From JAJDYQ01 sp942491945 (lineage in GTDB: Bacteria; Pseudomonadota; Gammaproteobacteria; JAJDYQ01): a DNA stretch of 29,368 nucleotides. Below the pieces are notes generated by a model. The model was not told the DNA's origin. It did not search any database and saw nothing but the letters and a program-made list of their open reading frames with translations. The translations under genes were made by a program, and so were the position numbers. Positions 1 through 7,332 of this stretch are shown here, piece by piece; the stretch's first letter is position 1; every line of letters starts with the position of its first letter. The stretch lies in the NCBI GenBank assembly GCA_942491945.1, contig CALODD010000123.1, forward strand, positions 1 to 29,368. The letters run 5' to 3'.

Positions 1-581
1 GTAGCGTAGGAGGTGGGGCCGATATTGTAGACTTTTCTACGAATAATACCGGCAATATTAATCTGGATGGTAGTGAAAAAAGTGCTTTTATCGGTGCTGA
101 ATGGAAAGCGACAGCTAAGACGACGGGTAGTATACGTCTCGGACGTTTGCACAAAGATTATGATGATGATCATACCCATACAGTTAATGGACAAAGAAAT
201 GGAATCTCATCTGGTGTATGGGAAGCTAGTATACAATGGGCACCTAAATCCTATTCAACCGTATCATTAACAACCGGGCGTAATGCTTCTGAGTCAACCG
301 GGTTCGGTATGTCACAGTTAAATACATATACAGACGTATCATGGAATCATAACTGGAATTCACGTCTATCGACCGATTTGTCACTTGGGTACACTGATAT
401 TGATTTTCATACGACAACCAGAGAAGACAAAATGTACTTTTCTGGGGTGTCTGCTAATTATGCATTCAGAAGATGGCTCACTGTTTCTGCCGGTCTGGAG
501 CGCTCTAAGAATAAGTCATCAGATTCTGTTTATGATTATACGAAGAATGATATGTTTCTTTCAGCTGAAGTAAAACTGTAA
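1..581 (+). CDS. Outer-membrane beta-barrel protein, 3' part (BBP2/EpsL-like)
   Basis: The reading frame is open from the left edge (first full codon at base 3) to a TAA at 579-581, so only the C-terminal ~192 residues are present. The visible protein is a run of alternating polar and hydrophobic strands with many Ser, Thr, Tyr and Asn residues and Trp/Tyr girdles, as in outer-membrane barrels. Near the end, a RRWLTVSAGLERSKNKSSDS stretch followed by YDYTKNDMFLSAEVKL resembles the last hairpin of the putative beta-barrel porin 2 (BBP2) family. EpsL of PEP-CTERM/exopolysaccharide loci belongs to this family. The last residue is Leu, not the common terminal Phe. The family link comes from recalled motif pattern; the role in polysaccharide export is inferred. 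The kinase gene starts 4 bases after the stop, so the two are probably co-transcribed. Confidence 0.72.
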   Translation, partial: SVGGGADIVDFSTNNTGNINLDGSEKSAFIGAEWKATAKTTGSIRLGRLHKDYDDDHTHTVNGQRNGISSGVWEASIQWAPKSYSTVSLTTGRNASESTGFGMSQLNTYTDVSWNHNWNSRLSTDLSLGYTDIDFHTTTREDKMYFSGVSANYAFRRWLTVSAGLERSKNKSSDSVYDYTKNDMFLSAEVKL

Positions 582-585
582 GCAT

Positions 586-1506
586 TTGTATCGTGAAACA
601 TTAATAAAACGCTCAAAATGGCCGCGTTTTGATTTAATTAGATTACCTGATGATATTGCGTATCAACGCATAGAGCAGGTTTTATCTGCTAATAATGTTT
701 TATATAGTCTTGTATTCGATTACTTACCGTTGGCAGCATATCTTAATGATAGATATTTGCTATCAAATCTACATGTTATTGGTATAAATGGTGCGCAGGG
801 AGCAGGGAAGTCCACGTCGGCAACGCTGTTGAAGTTTCTTTTAGAAAGTCTGTATGGTCTAAAAACCGCTGTTATATCGATAGATGATCTGTATTACCCA
901 TGTAAACAACGTCAGATCTTAAGCGATAACGTTCACTCACTACTTAAAATACGTGGTGTTCCTGGCACTCACGATGTAGATATGGGCATTGAATTATTTA
1001 AAGAGTTATCACTGGGAAATACAATAATGTTGCCCAAGTTTGATAAATCTATTGATGATAGGATGCCAGAGAATACGTGGGAACTTGTTTCAAATTATCA
1101 TCTTGTAATCTTTGAGGGATGGTTTGTAGGATCTAATCCGCAAACGAGTGGTATGTTAGATATACCTGTAAATAAGTTAGAAGAAGTTTACGATAATAGT
1201 GGAATATGGCGTCGATATGTAAATGAACAACTATCTAATGAATATCAGAAGTTATTTTCATATATTGATTATCTAATTATGTTGAAGGTGCCATCAATGA
1301 AACAAGTCTATAAATGGCGAAAACAACAGGAACATGAATTAATCGCTAGTACGGGTAAAGGCATGACTGATGAGGAAATTGATCATTTCATAATGCACTT
1401 TGAACGTCTGACATGTCATCAACTAGAAGATATGCCACAGTACTCTGACGTTATTTTCGAGTTAGACGAGGACCATAGTATTAAGAACATTTTCCTAAAT
1501 TCTTAA
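586..1506 (+). CDS. D-glycerate 3-kinase-like P-loop kinase
   Basis: This is a 306-residue P-loop kinase. Walker A is GAQGAGKST at residues 69-77, followed by ISIDDLYY (98-104), RGVPGTHDVD (123-132), LPKFDKSIDDR (149-159) and FEGWFVG (176-182). This order matches the plant-type D-glycerate 3-kinase (GLYK)/YggC-related family, which phosphorylates glycerate at O3 with ATP. A GIWRRYVNEQL segment (206-216) also fits. The start is TTG at 586. The frame is closed by a stop at 571-573 and there is no in-frame ATG before the P-loop, so TTG is the only reasonable choice, although its ribosome site is weak. It follows the barrel gene by 4 bases, suggesting translational coupling. Substrate assignment is by family only; next to an envelope gene it might serve glyceric-acid decoration of a polysaccharide. 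Its 3' end overlaps the convergent pdsS gene by 26 bases. Confidence 0.75.
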   Translation: MYRETLIKRSKWPRFDLIRLPDDIAYQRIEQVLSANNVLYSLVFDYLPLAAYLNDRYLLSNLHVIGINGAQGAGKSTSATLLKFLLESLYGLKTAVISIDDLYYPCKQRQILSDNVHSLLKIRGVPGTHDVDMGIELFKELSLGNTIMLPKFDKSIDDRMPENTWELVSNYHLVIFEGWFVGSNPQTSGMLDIPVNKLEEVYDNSGIWRRYVNEQLSNEYQKLFSYIDYLIMLKVPSMKQVYKWRKQQEHELIASTGKGMTDEEIDHFIMHFERLTCHQLEDMPQYSDVIFELDEDHSIKNIFLNS

Positions 1507-3520
1507 CTTGCCACCGTAATTTGAAACATACGCCAGCATCTGTGTTGTCAGACTGGATATCCGTACCATGAAAATCACTGATCAACTTGACAATGTAAAG
1601 TCCAAGTCCCAGATGTGGTTGATCATCTTTGATCTGGCGTTGGCTAATCATTGAGTCAAACATGGTTTTACGAATATGGTCAGGAATACGTATTCCCTGA
1701 TTGCAGACGGAAACTGAAAGTTCCTTACGTGTTTTATGAACAGATACTGTTATAGGAGTTTCAGACTCATGAAAATCAATTGCATTCGATACCAGCTTAT
1801 CCAGAAGTTGCGCAATAAGTTCTGGGGCTCCCTGTACTGAGACTTCTTTAATATCTGAATCAAAGATGATGAGATACCCTGGGTAAATGTGTTGATATCC
1901 ATCGACGCATCCTTGTGCGACTTTTACGAGATTGAAATCAGATCGTTCAGTAGACTTTAGCGCTGTTTCAAGTCGTGATGCTTCTGTCAGGCTGCTCAAA
2001 ATTAATTTTAGCCGCTTTAAACCATCGTCTGCGCGGTCTAGTAGCATAGTCTGATCATCTGATAAATGCGATTCGTGCAAGTTCTCTAATGAGGACTGGA
2101 CAACAGTTAGTGGGGTTCTGATTTCATGGGATAGTTTACTGGCCAGGCTTTCCATATAGCGCTGATACTCTCGTAATCGCCCGAGAATATCGACAATGCC
2201 TCGGTTTAACTCTCCAATCTCGTCATTAATACGAGTCTGATTAAAATCATCCTTAAGTTTTCCATCGTCGTTAACCACGTCCTGAAGCTGACTATTAATA
2301 CGACGAATTCTTTTGATCAGGAAGCGCGCATAAAAAAGCAGGACAAAAGCTATAATGACGATTGCAATCAGTGATGTCACGAGTATAGAAAATAGAGCCT
2401 GATAACGGATAGTGGAAATAGCATGTGTTGACTGCTTCAGGATAAGTGTGCCGATTGTTATACCCTCATGTACTACAGGTTTAGCCAGGGACAGATATAC
2501 AACACCATCCTTATCTGCGGTATATCGATAGGCGATGTCATTTTGGCTGTCTGCACTATCAAATATTTTGGGATATTTAATCTGACGATGATCAACTTGA
2601 TCAGCAGGCGCTTCGGCAAGAATAATAAGATCAATTATTCGATTGATAATTTGAGCTATCAAATCAGGTTCTGTGCTCATTTGATCGAAATTATCCTGGC
2701 TTTGAAACAGGATATTATTTCGGGAATCGATTACAGATAGTTGTTGATCATTTCGAATATAGTTTTCCAATGGAGATAATATTTGCACCTCACGGAATAA
2801 CAGTCCATTTTGGCCTGTCGTTGTATTGCCTAGAACTGACTTAAACTTATTGTCCGCATTATCTCTATCGATAACTGCGAACGATAATTGCTCATGAGCC
2901 GAATCTGTAGGCAATGATATTTCAACAATATAACCATCTGCAGCCGGTTGTAATTCTGCCTTGATAGCACTGTTCGTTACGCGCTTGTGATCTGTGTCGT
3001 AAATGCTCAACCAGCCCGGAGAATTACTACTGATGATGTAAGAAAGATTATGTGTCTTTAATACAATGTGATCGCCGTCAGTTGGATATTGATATGGGTC
3101 ATCGGTCTGGTAAAGCACATCATCCTTGATATCAAAGAGTAAGGTGATGTGCGATGAACCTTCAACAACACTAAGATTCAGCGATATACTGGTCTGTTCG
3201 GATTCATAATAATGAGTGAATGCTGAATCCGGCCAATCGTCCGCATAACCATCGATAGTAATCGTTTGGTCAATTTGATTAACGTATATTTCACTGTTTT
3301 TCGGTGTCGTGCTGATTTTATCGTGATGCTGTTGAAGATACGGTATGAAGGGTGCAACACCCTTTAGAAGGATTTCGCTATTGAGGTCAAGATCAAGTAC
3401 CTGCTGAGCTTTCAGTAAATCTTCAATCGCACGAATATTCTGTACACCTAGCAGCGGTAATATCAGGATAACCAGGGATACCAGTAATAACTGGATCCGT
3501 ATGGAAGGAAAGGGGATCAT
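1481..3520 (-). CDS. pdsS: Sortase-system sensor histidine kinase PdsS
   Basis: A 679-residue membrane histidine kinase. A first membrane segment lies near residues 10-27 and a second near 375-400, enclosing ~345 periplasmic residues. That part contains TIDGYADDWPDS (88-99), the typical opening of CBM9/DOMON-like carbohydrate-binding sensor domains. A HAMP-like linker (~400-450) precedes the HisKA domain, with the phospho-accepting His465 in SHEIRTPL. The ATPase domain shows the N box (N579 in KLVSNA), a degenerate G1 box (NQGIRIP, 607-613, Arg where the second Gly is usual) and the G2 box LGLGL (637-641). Overall length, architecture and the next-door pdsR, target and sortase genes fit the dedicated sortase system histidine kinase. 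The ATG directly follows the pdsR stop codon with no gap, so the two are one operon. The probable signal is a periplasmic or envelope sugar ligand (inference). Confidence 0.88.
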   Translation of the reverse strand: MIPFPSIRIQLLLVSLVILILPLLGVQNIRAIEDLLKAQQVLDLDLNSEILLKGVAPFIPYLQQHHDKISTTPKNSEIYVNQIDQTITIDGYADDWPDSAFTHYYESEQTSISLNLSVVEGSSHITLLFDIKDDVLYQTDDPYQYPTDGDHIVLKTHNLSYIISSNSPGWLSIYDTDHKRVTNSAIKAELQPAADGYIVEISLPTDSAHEQLSFAVIDRDNADNKFKSVLGNTTTGQNGLLFREVQILSPLENYIRNDQQLSVIDSRNNILFQSQDNFDQMSTEPDLIAQIINRIIDLIILAEAPADQVDHRQIKYPKIFDSADSQNDIAYRYTADKDGVVYLSLAKPVVHEGITIGTLILKQSTHAISTIRYQALFSILVTSLIAIVIIAFVLLFYARFLIKRIRRINSQLQDVVNDDGKLKDDFNQTRINDEIGELNRGIVDILGRLREYQRYMESLASKLSHEIRTPLTVVQSSLENLHESHLSDDQTMLLDRADDGLKRLKLILSSLTEASRLETALKSTERSDFNLVKVAQGCVDGYQHIYPGYLIIFDSDIKEVSVQGAPELIAQLLDKLVSNAIDFHESETPITVSVHKTRKELSVSVCNQGIRIPDHIRKTMFDSMISQRQIKDDQPHLGLGLYIVKLISDFHGTDIQSDNTDAGVCFKLRWQVKNLGKCS

Positions 3521-4216
3521 TTAGTCTGTCTGATTCCAGCGATAGCCCATACCGTACACGGTTTCTATCGCATCAAAACTGTTATCAATAGCTTCAAACT
3601 TTTTTCGTATGCGTTTGATGTGTGATGTAATGGTGCTGTCATCTACGACAATGCTTGCTTCATTCATGAGCTGATCACGGTTTTTAACATGGCCGGGATA
3701 ACGAACGAGAGCATGAATAATCCAGAACTCAGTTAGTGTTAGGTCAACTAGCTTGTCGTTAAAGAATATACGCAACTGATTCAGATCAACACGAACTGGC
3801 CCGCGTTGTAGATAGTCAGAATTTTTATCGGGCGAACTGATGGCATCAATACGTCGGAATAGCGCAGCAATACGCGCAGCCAGGTTTTGTAGGCTGATAT
3901 CCTTGGTTAAATAGTCATCGGCACCAAGACGCAGACCGGATATCGCATCAATCTCATCGTCTCGAGCTGTGAGAAAAATAATCGGTAAGGTAGCAGAAAG
4001 AGCTCTCAGCTCACGACATAGATCAAAGCCGCCTTCAGCTTCATCACCCAGACCAATATCAAGAATCGCCAGGTCGGGTAGTGCCTGTTGAAATGCTTTT
4101 AGTGCAGCAGGACGGTCAATATATGTTTCGACCTGGTAACCCTGCCGTGAAAAGTGATCGCGATAGTTTTCACGCAGTGCTTTTTCATCTTCAACAATAG
4201 CAATTCGCTTTGACAT
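3521..4216 (-). CDS. pdsR: Sortase-system response regulator PdsR
   Basis: A 231-residue OmpR/PhoB-type response regulator. The receiver domain has the acidic pair in VEDE (8-11), phospho-acceptor Asp53 in AILDIGLGD, the conserved Thr in FLTARDD (81-87) and Lys105 in DDYLTKD. A C-terminal winged helix (~135-228) ends in the usual ETVYGMGYRW motif. I place the start at the ATG at 4216 (MSKRIAIVEDE) rather than the longer upstream frame. It matches the family N-terminus and has an AGGTG ribosome site 7 bases before it. The gene is transcribed divergently from the sortase target and overlies no other gene. Its partner kinase PdsS follows immediately. It probably regulates its own operon and the divergent target-sortase genes through the repeats at 4266-4311. 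Confidence 0.9.
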   Translation of the reverse strand: MSKRIAIVEDEKALRENYRDHFSRQGYQVETYIDRPAALKAFQQALPDLAILDIGLGDEAEGGFDLCRELRALSATLPIIFLTARDDEIDAISGLRLGADDYLTKDISLQNLAARIAALFRRIDAISSPDKNSDYLQRGPVRVDLNQLRIFFNDKLVDLTLTEFWIIHALVRYPGHVKNRDQLMNEASIVVDDSTITSHIKRIRKKFEAIDNSFDAIETVYGMGYRWNQTD

Positions 4217-4265
4217 TATTTGACACCTGGTGAATTCATGGATGTGATCATAATTCAATTAAAGC

Positions 4266-4311
4266 GTCATATCTTGTATCTCGAGGCGATTGTCATAATT
4301 CGTCATATTTC
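4266..4311. promoter_or_regulatory. Candidate PdsR operator: phased direct repeats
   Basis: In the divergent intergenic region, GTCATAATTC (4292-4301) is followed immediately by GTCATATTTC (4302-4311), a 10-bp direct repeat with one mismatch. A third copy, GTCATATCTT, lies at 4266-4275, 26 bases upstream. OmpR/PhoB-type regulators bind head-to-tail direct repeats of about 10-11 bp, so this is the natural binding site for the adjacent PdsR. The function is inferred. A weak -10-like TAACAT at 4371-4376 lies downstream on the plus strand, with no good -35, as expected of an activated promoter. Confidence 0.45.
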
Positions 4312-4440
4312 CACTCAAAACGCCTTCTCAGCCACATTTCATAGTCACCTGGCGGGTATTTAATTCACTCTAACATTGGCGCGCGGCGGTTGGCCTTTAT
4401 TTCATGTCATGGATGACACGCTGATGCAAAGGAGAATGGT

Positions 4441-4560
4441 ATGGAATTGAATGATGAATGGCTAGTCTGGCCACCGGAAGATATTGAAGAGTTTCTAAAT
4501 ACAGATTCGCAAGAGCAAATATTTGGATGTTCGCATGATCATGGTGATTGCCATGAATAG
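4441..4560 (+). CDS. 39-residue Cys/His-tailed small protein before the sortase target
   Basis: This small ORF is not recognised as any known family. It has a strong ribosome site (AAGGAG, ~7 bases before the ATG), better than that of the downstream gene. The product is acidic and starts MELNDEWLVWPPEDIEEFL. It ends in GCSHDHGDCHE, which packs Cys30, His32, His34, Cys37 and His38 into nine residues, a plausible metal-binding cluster. There is no membrane segment. Its last codons overlap the start of the sortase target in the arrangement ATGAATAG, so translation of the two is probably coupled. It could be a leader peptide that recruits ribosomes to the target gene, or a functional microprotein of the sortase system. 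The ORF and its ribosome site are seen; both roles are inference. Confidence 0.6.
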   Translation: MELNDEWLVWPPEDIEEFLNTDSQEQIFGCSHDHGDCHE

Positions 4561-6703
4561 CGAATTTCGATTTTTCATGGTCTTTGTTCAATGTGAATGG
4601 CGTTCGCTGTTAATTGGTTTTTCCTTCGTCAGTATTTTCACTGTTGGATTAGTCTTATTGACTGACACCGCATATGCTGAATCTCATACAGCGCTGGTTC
4701 AACTCGATGAAGTGACGCAGGGTAGTCTGTTAGTAAAGTCGGATGGACAGCAAGCTTATGTAGAAACGACTTTGCTAAGTACCGATGTTGATATTCGTAT
4801 CAATGGACTTGTTGCCAAAACGATATTAACGCAGTCATTTAAAAATACGTCACAAGAATGGATAGAAGGTATCTATGTTTTCCCTCTATCTGAAAAAGCC
4901 GCTGTTCATCGTTACCGTATCCAGATTGGTGAACGTGTCATTGAAGGCGTCATCAAAGAAAAACAGGCCGCAAAGAAAGCCTATGCGATAGCCAAATCGA
5001 GCGGTAAAAGAGCCGCTCTTATTGAGCAGGAACGTCCTAACCTGTTTACTAACTCTATTGCCAATATAGGCCCCGGCGAAACAGTTAGTGTCACACTTGA
5101 ATATCAGGAAGTAGTTAGTTATCAGGATCAAACATTTAGCCTACGCTTCCCTATGGCAATCACGCCACGGTATATCCTCGGACAACCGCTCAGTGATATT
5201 TCTGAAGAACTATCAGTAGGACAGGGCACTGGTTGGGCTCTTGATACGGCCGTCGTGCCGGATGCCTCCAGAATCACACCATCCTATGCCTCACATAGTC
5301 ATTTTCAACCGGTGTCGATCAATATTGAGCTGAATGCAGGGATCAAACTCTCCAATGTATTGAGTCGCTATCATCCAGTACAGATTCAACGAGGTACTGA
5401 GGGAAAAGCACAGATTCAGTTGCAGCATGGAACAACACAACCGGATAAGGATTTCGTGCTGGAGTGGATGCCGACACCAACAGCCGCCCCCCGAGCTGCA
5501 CTTTTTCAGGAAATGAATAAGGACTCGAATGAGAACTTTGGATTGATGATGCTCATGCCGCCGACGATTGCGCAACATCAATTACCTTCAATGAAGCGTG
5601 AAATGATTTTTGTGATTGATACGTCTGGATCAATGGGTGGCGCCAGTATTCGTCAGGCGCGCCAGTCACTGGAAATGGCGGTCAATCGTCTTAAGCCAAC
5701 TGATCGATTTAATATTATCGAATTTAACTCCGGCTATAGTTCGTTGTTTAGTCAGCCTGTTATGGCGAGTCATCAAAATACACAATCTGCTATTCATTTT
5801 GTAAGTTCACTACAAGCCGGCGGCGGTACAGAAATGTATTCGGCACTCGACTATGCACTGAATCAGTCAACAGATAATCAATATATCCGCCAGCTGGTTT
5901 TTTTAACAGACGGTGCAGTCGGTAATGAAACTCAATTATTCAAGCTCATCGAAAACAAGTTGAATGGGGCACGTTTGTTTACTATCGGCATTGGTTCAGC
6001 ACCGAATAGCTATTTTATGACGCGTGCAGCTAAATTCGGGCGAGGTAGTTATACCTATATCGGTAACCTGAATGAAGTCAGTAAGCAAATGCTGCAGTTG
6101 TTTAGCAAACTGGAAACACCGGTTATGACGCAATTGCATATCGACTGGCCCGATAATATTGAACAGCAGGACGTTTACCCACAACGATTACCTGACCTGT
6201 ATGCGGGTGAACCGCTACTGGTATATTTTAAGTCATCGAATCTGGTGACAGGAAATATCCAGGTCAGTGGTAGTCGTGCGACACAAAAATGGGAAAGTGC
6301 CGTGAAATCAGGCAAGCCGATTACACAGGCTGGGTTGGACGTTCTATGGGCTCGACAGAAAGTTGAATCACTCATGGATGAATTACAACGTGGGGCCAAT
6401 CCAGATGATATTAAACAGCGAGTAACCAAGCTGGGTTTAAACCATCATCTGGTCACAAAATACACCAGTATGGTCGCTATTGATAAAACACCGGTACGAC
6501 CTGTCACCGATAAGCTGAAAAGCAAGAATGTAGCTGGCCAGTTACCGCAGGGCATGACGAATCAACAACAGTTGCTTGCTATGCCGCAAACAGCAACAAA
6601 TTTTCAAATACATCTCACCATAGGTTTTCTACTCCTCCTGTGGGCTGTGTACTGGGGATGGTGTTCCTCTCGCCGTAAAACTCCTCAGTGGATGTCTGTG
6701 TGA
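4553..6703 (+). CDS. Marine proteobacterial sortase target protein (VIT and VWA domains)
   Basis: A 716-residue surface protein. A signal peptide (hydrophobic ~18-38, probable cleavage after AYA at 42) leads into a VIT domain (~55-195) and a VWA domain (~350-520) with an intact MIDAS motif, DTSGSM, at Asp356. The C-terminus is a sortase-sorting signal: MPQTA at 677-681, a hydrophobic span (~685-703) and a basic SSRRK tail. The motif departs from Gram-positive LPXTG. This matches the family of single dedicated sortase substrates in proteobacteria. The start at ATG 4553 is chosen because it overlaps the stop of the small upstream ORF; TTG 4523 and ATGs at 4535 and 4541 are alternatives. The sortase gene overlaps its 3' end by 4 bases. 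VIT-VWA proteins resemble inter-alpha-trypsin inhibitor heavy chains and may mediate adhesion (inference). Confidence 0.92.
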   Translation: MNSEFRFFMVFVQCEWRSLLIGFSFVSIFTVGLVLLTDTAYAESHTALVQLDEVTQGSLLVKSDGQQAYVETTLLSTDVDIRINGLVAKTILTQSFKNTSQEWIEGIYVFPLSEKAAVHRYRIQIGERVIEGVIKEKQAAKKAYAIAKSSGKRAALIEQERPNLFTNSIANIGPGETVSVTLEYQEVVSYQDQTFSLRFPMAITPRYILGQPLSDISEELSVGQGTGWALDTAVVPDASRITPSYASHSHFQPVSINIELNAGIKLSNVLSRYHPVQIQRGTEGKAQIQLQHGTTQPDKDFVLEWMPTPTAAPRAALFQEMNKDSNENFGLMMLMPPTIAQHQLPSMKREMIFVIDTSGSMGGASIRQARQSLEMAVNRLKPTDRFNIIEFNSGYSSLFSQPVMASHQNTQSAIHFVSSLQAGGGTEMYSALDYALNQSTDNQYIRQLVFLTDGAVGNETQLFKLIENKLNGARLFTIGIGSAPNSYFMTRAAKFGRGSYTYIGNLNEVSKQMLQLFSKLETPVMTQLHIDWPDNIEQQDVYPQRLPDLYAGEPLLVYFKSSNLVTGNIQVSGSRATQKWESAVKSGKPITQAGLDVLWARQKVESLMDELQRGANPDDIKQRVTKLGLNHHLVTKYTSMVAIDKTPVRPVTDKLKSKNVAGQLPQGMTNQQQLLAMPQTATNFQIHLTIGFLLLLWAVYWGWCSSRRKTPQWMSV

Positions 6704-7254
6704 ACCGGCTCCTGTTCATCAGCGTCCTTGTTCTGGGCCTGGCGGAATTCAGTTACGGGTTGTGGATTCCCGCCAAGGCCTGGCTTTCTCAGCAGCTTCT
6801 TCAACAGGCATGGTCCGAGACACTAGAAACCAGACAGACCGTAAAACCCTGGTCATGGGCTGATACATGGCCGGTTTTGCAACTAAGCTATCAGAACGAG
6901 AGCTATCTCGTTCTGAATGGCATGACAGGGCAGGCCATGGCATTTGGCCCAGGATTGGCGCAAAACAGCAGTATGCCCGGCGATACTGGTAATACGGTCA
7001 TAAGCGCACACCGGGATACACATTTCGAGTTTCTACAGAATGTATCAAAAGGCGATAAAATCAATATTCGAGATCAACGTAATATCGAATATATCTATAA
7101 AATCGACGAAGTTCGCATTGCCGATAGTCGAGTGAGTCAGATACGTCTGGATACAGATGATGACAGACTGACACTGATTACCTGTTACCCCTTTAAAACC
7201 ACGCTACAAGACACACATCTGAGATATATTGTCTCCGCAAGAAAAGTCAGCTGA
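6700..7254 (+). CDS. Class GN-type sortase (proteobacterial dedicated sortase)
   Basis: A 184-residue transpeptidase, anchored by an N-terminal hydrophobic segment (~4-22). The sortase catalytic triad is complete: His104 in VISAHRDTHF, Cys162 in LTLITCYPF and Arg175 in HLRYIV. It should cleave the MPQTA motif of the protein encoded immediately upstream and join it to an acceptor in the envelope. The start GTG at 6700 gives the GTGA overlap with the target gene's stop, typical of coupled genes. A GTG at 6688 would add four residues and cannot be excluded. Size, the HRDTHF context and the neighbouring VIT/VWA target and PdsRS genes identify it as the proteobacterial sortase of this system. The acceptor in a Gram-negative envelope is unknown. 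Confidence 0.92.
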   Translation: MNRLLFISVLVLGLAEFSYGLWIPAKAWLSQQLLQQAWSETLETRQTVKPWSWADTWPVLQLSYQNESYLVLNGMTGQAMAFGPGLAQNSSMPGDTGNTVISAHRDTHFEFLQNVSKGDKINIRDQRNIEYIYKIDEVRIADSRVSQIRLDTDDDRLTLITCYPFKTTLQDTHLRYIVSARKVS

Positions 7255-7332
7255 AAGCCGACATTAAAGAAATCCGATGGTAGAATTAACACAATTGAAA
7301 TAATCTCGGAATGAAACAAATCCGCTGTCGTT

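Noticed and set aside
6542..6556. LPQGM in the sortase target as the sorting signal
   Set aside because: It lies more than 10 residues before MPQTA, too far from the hydrophobic span. MPQTA has the expected spacing to the membrane segment and basic tail.
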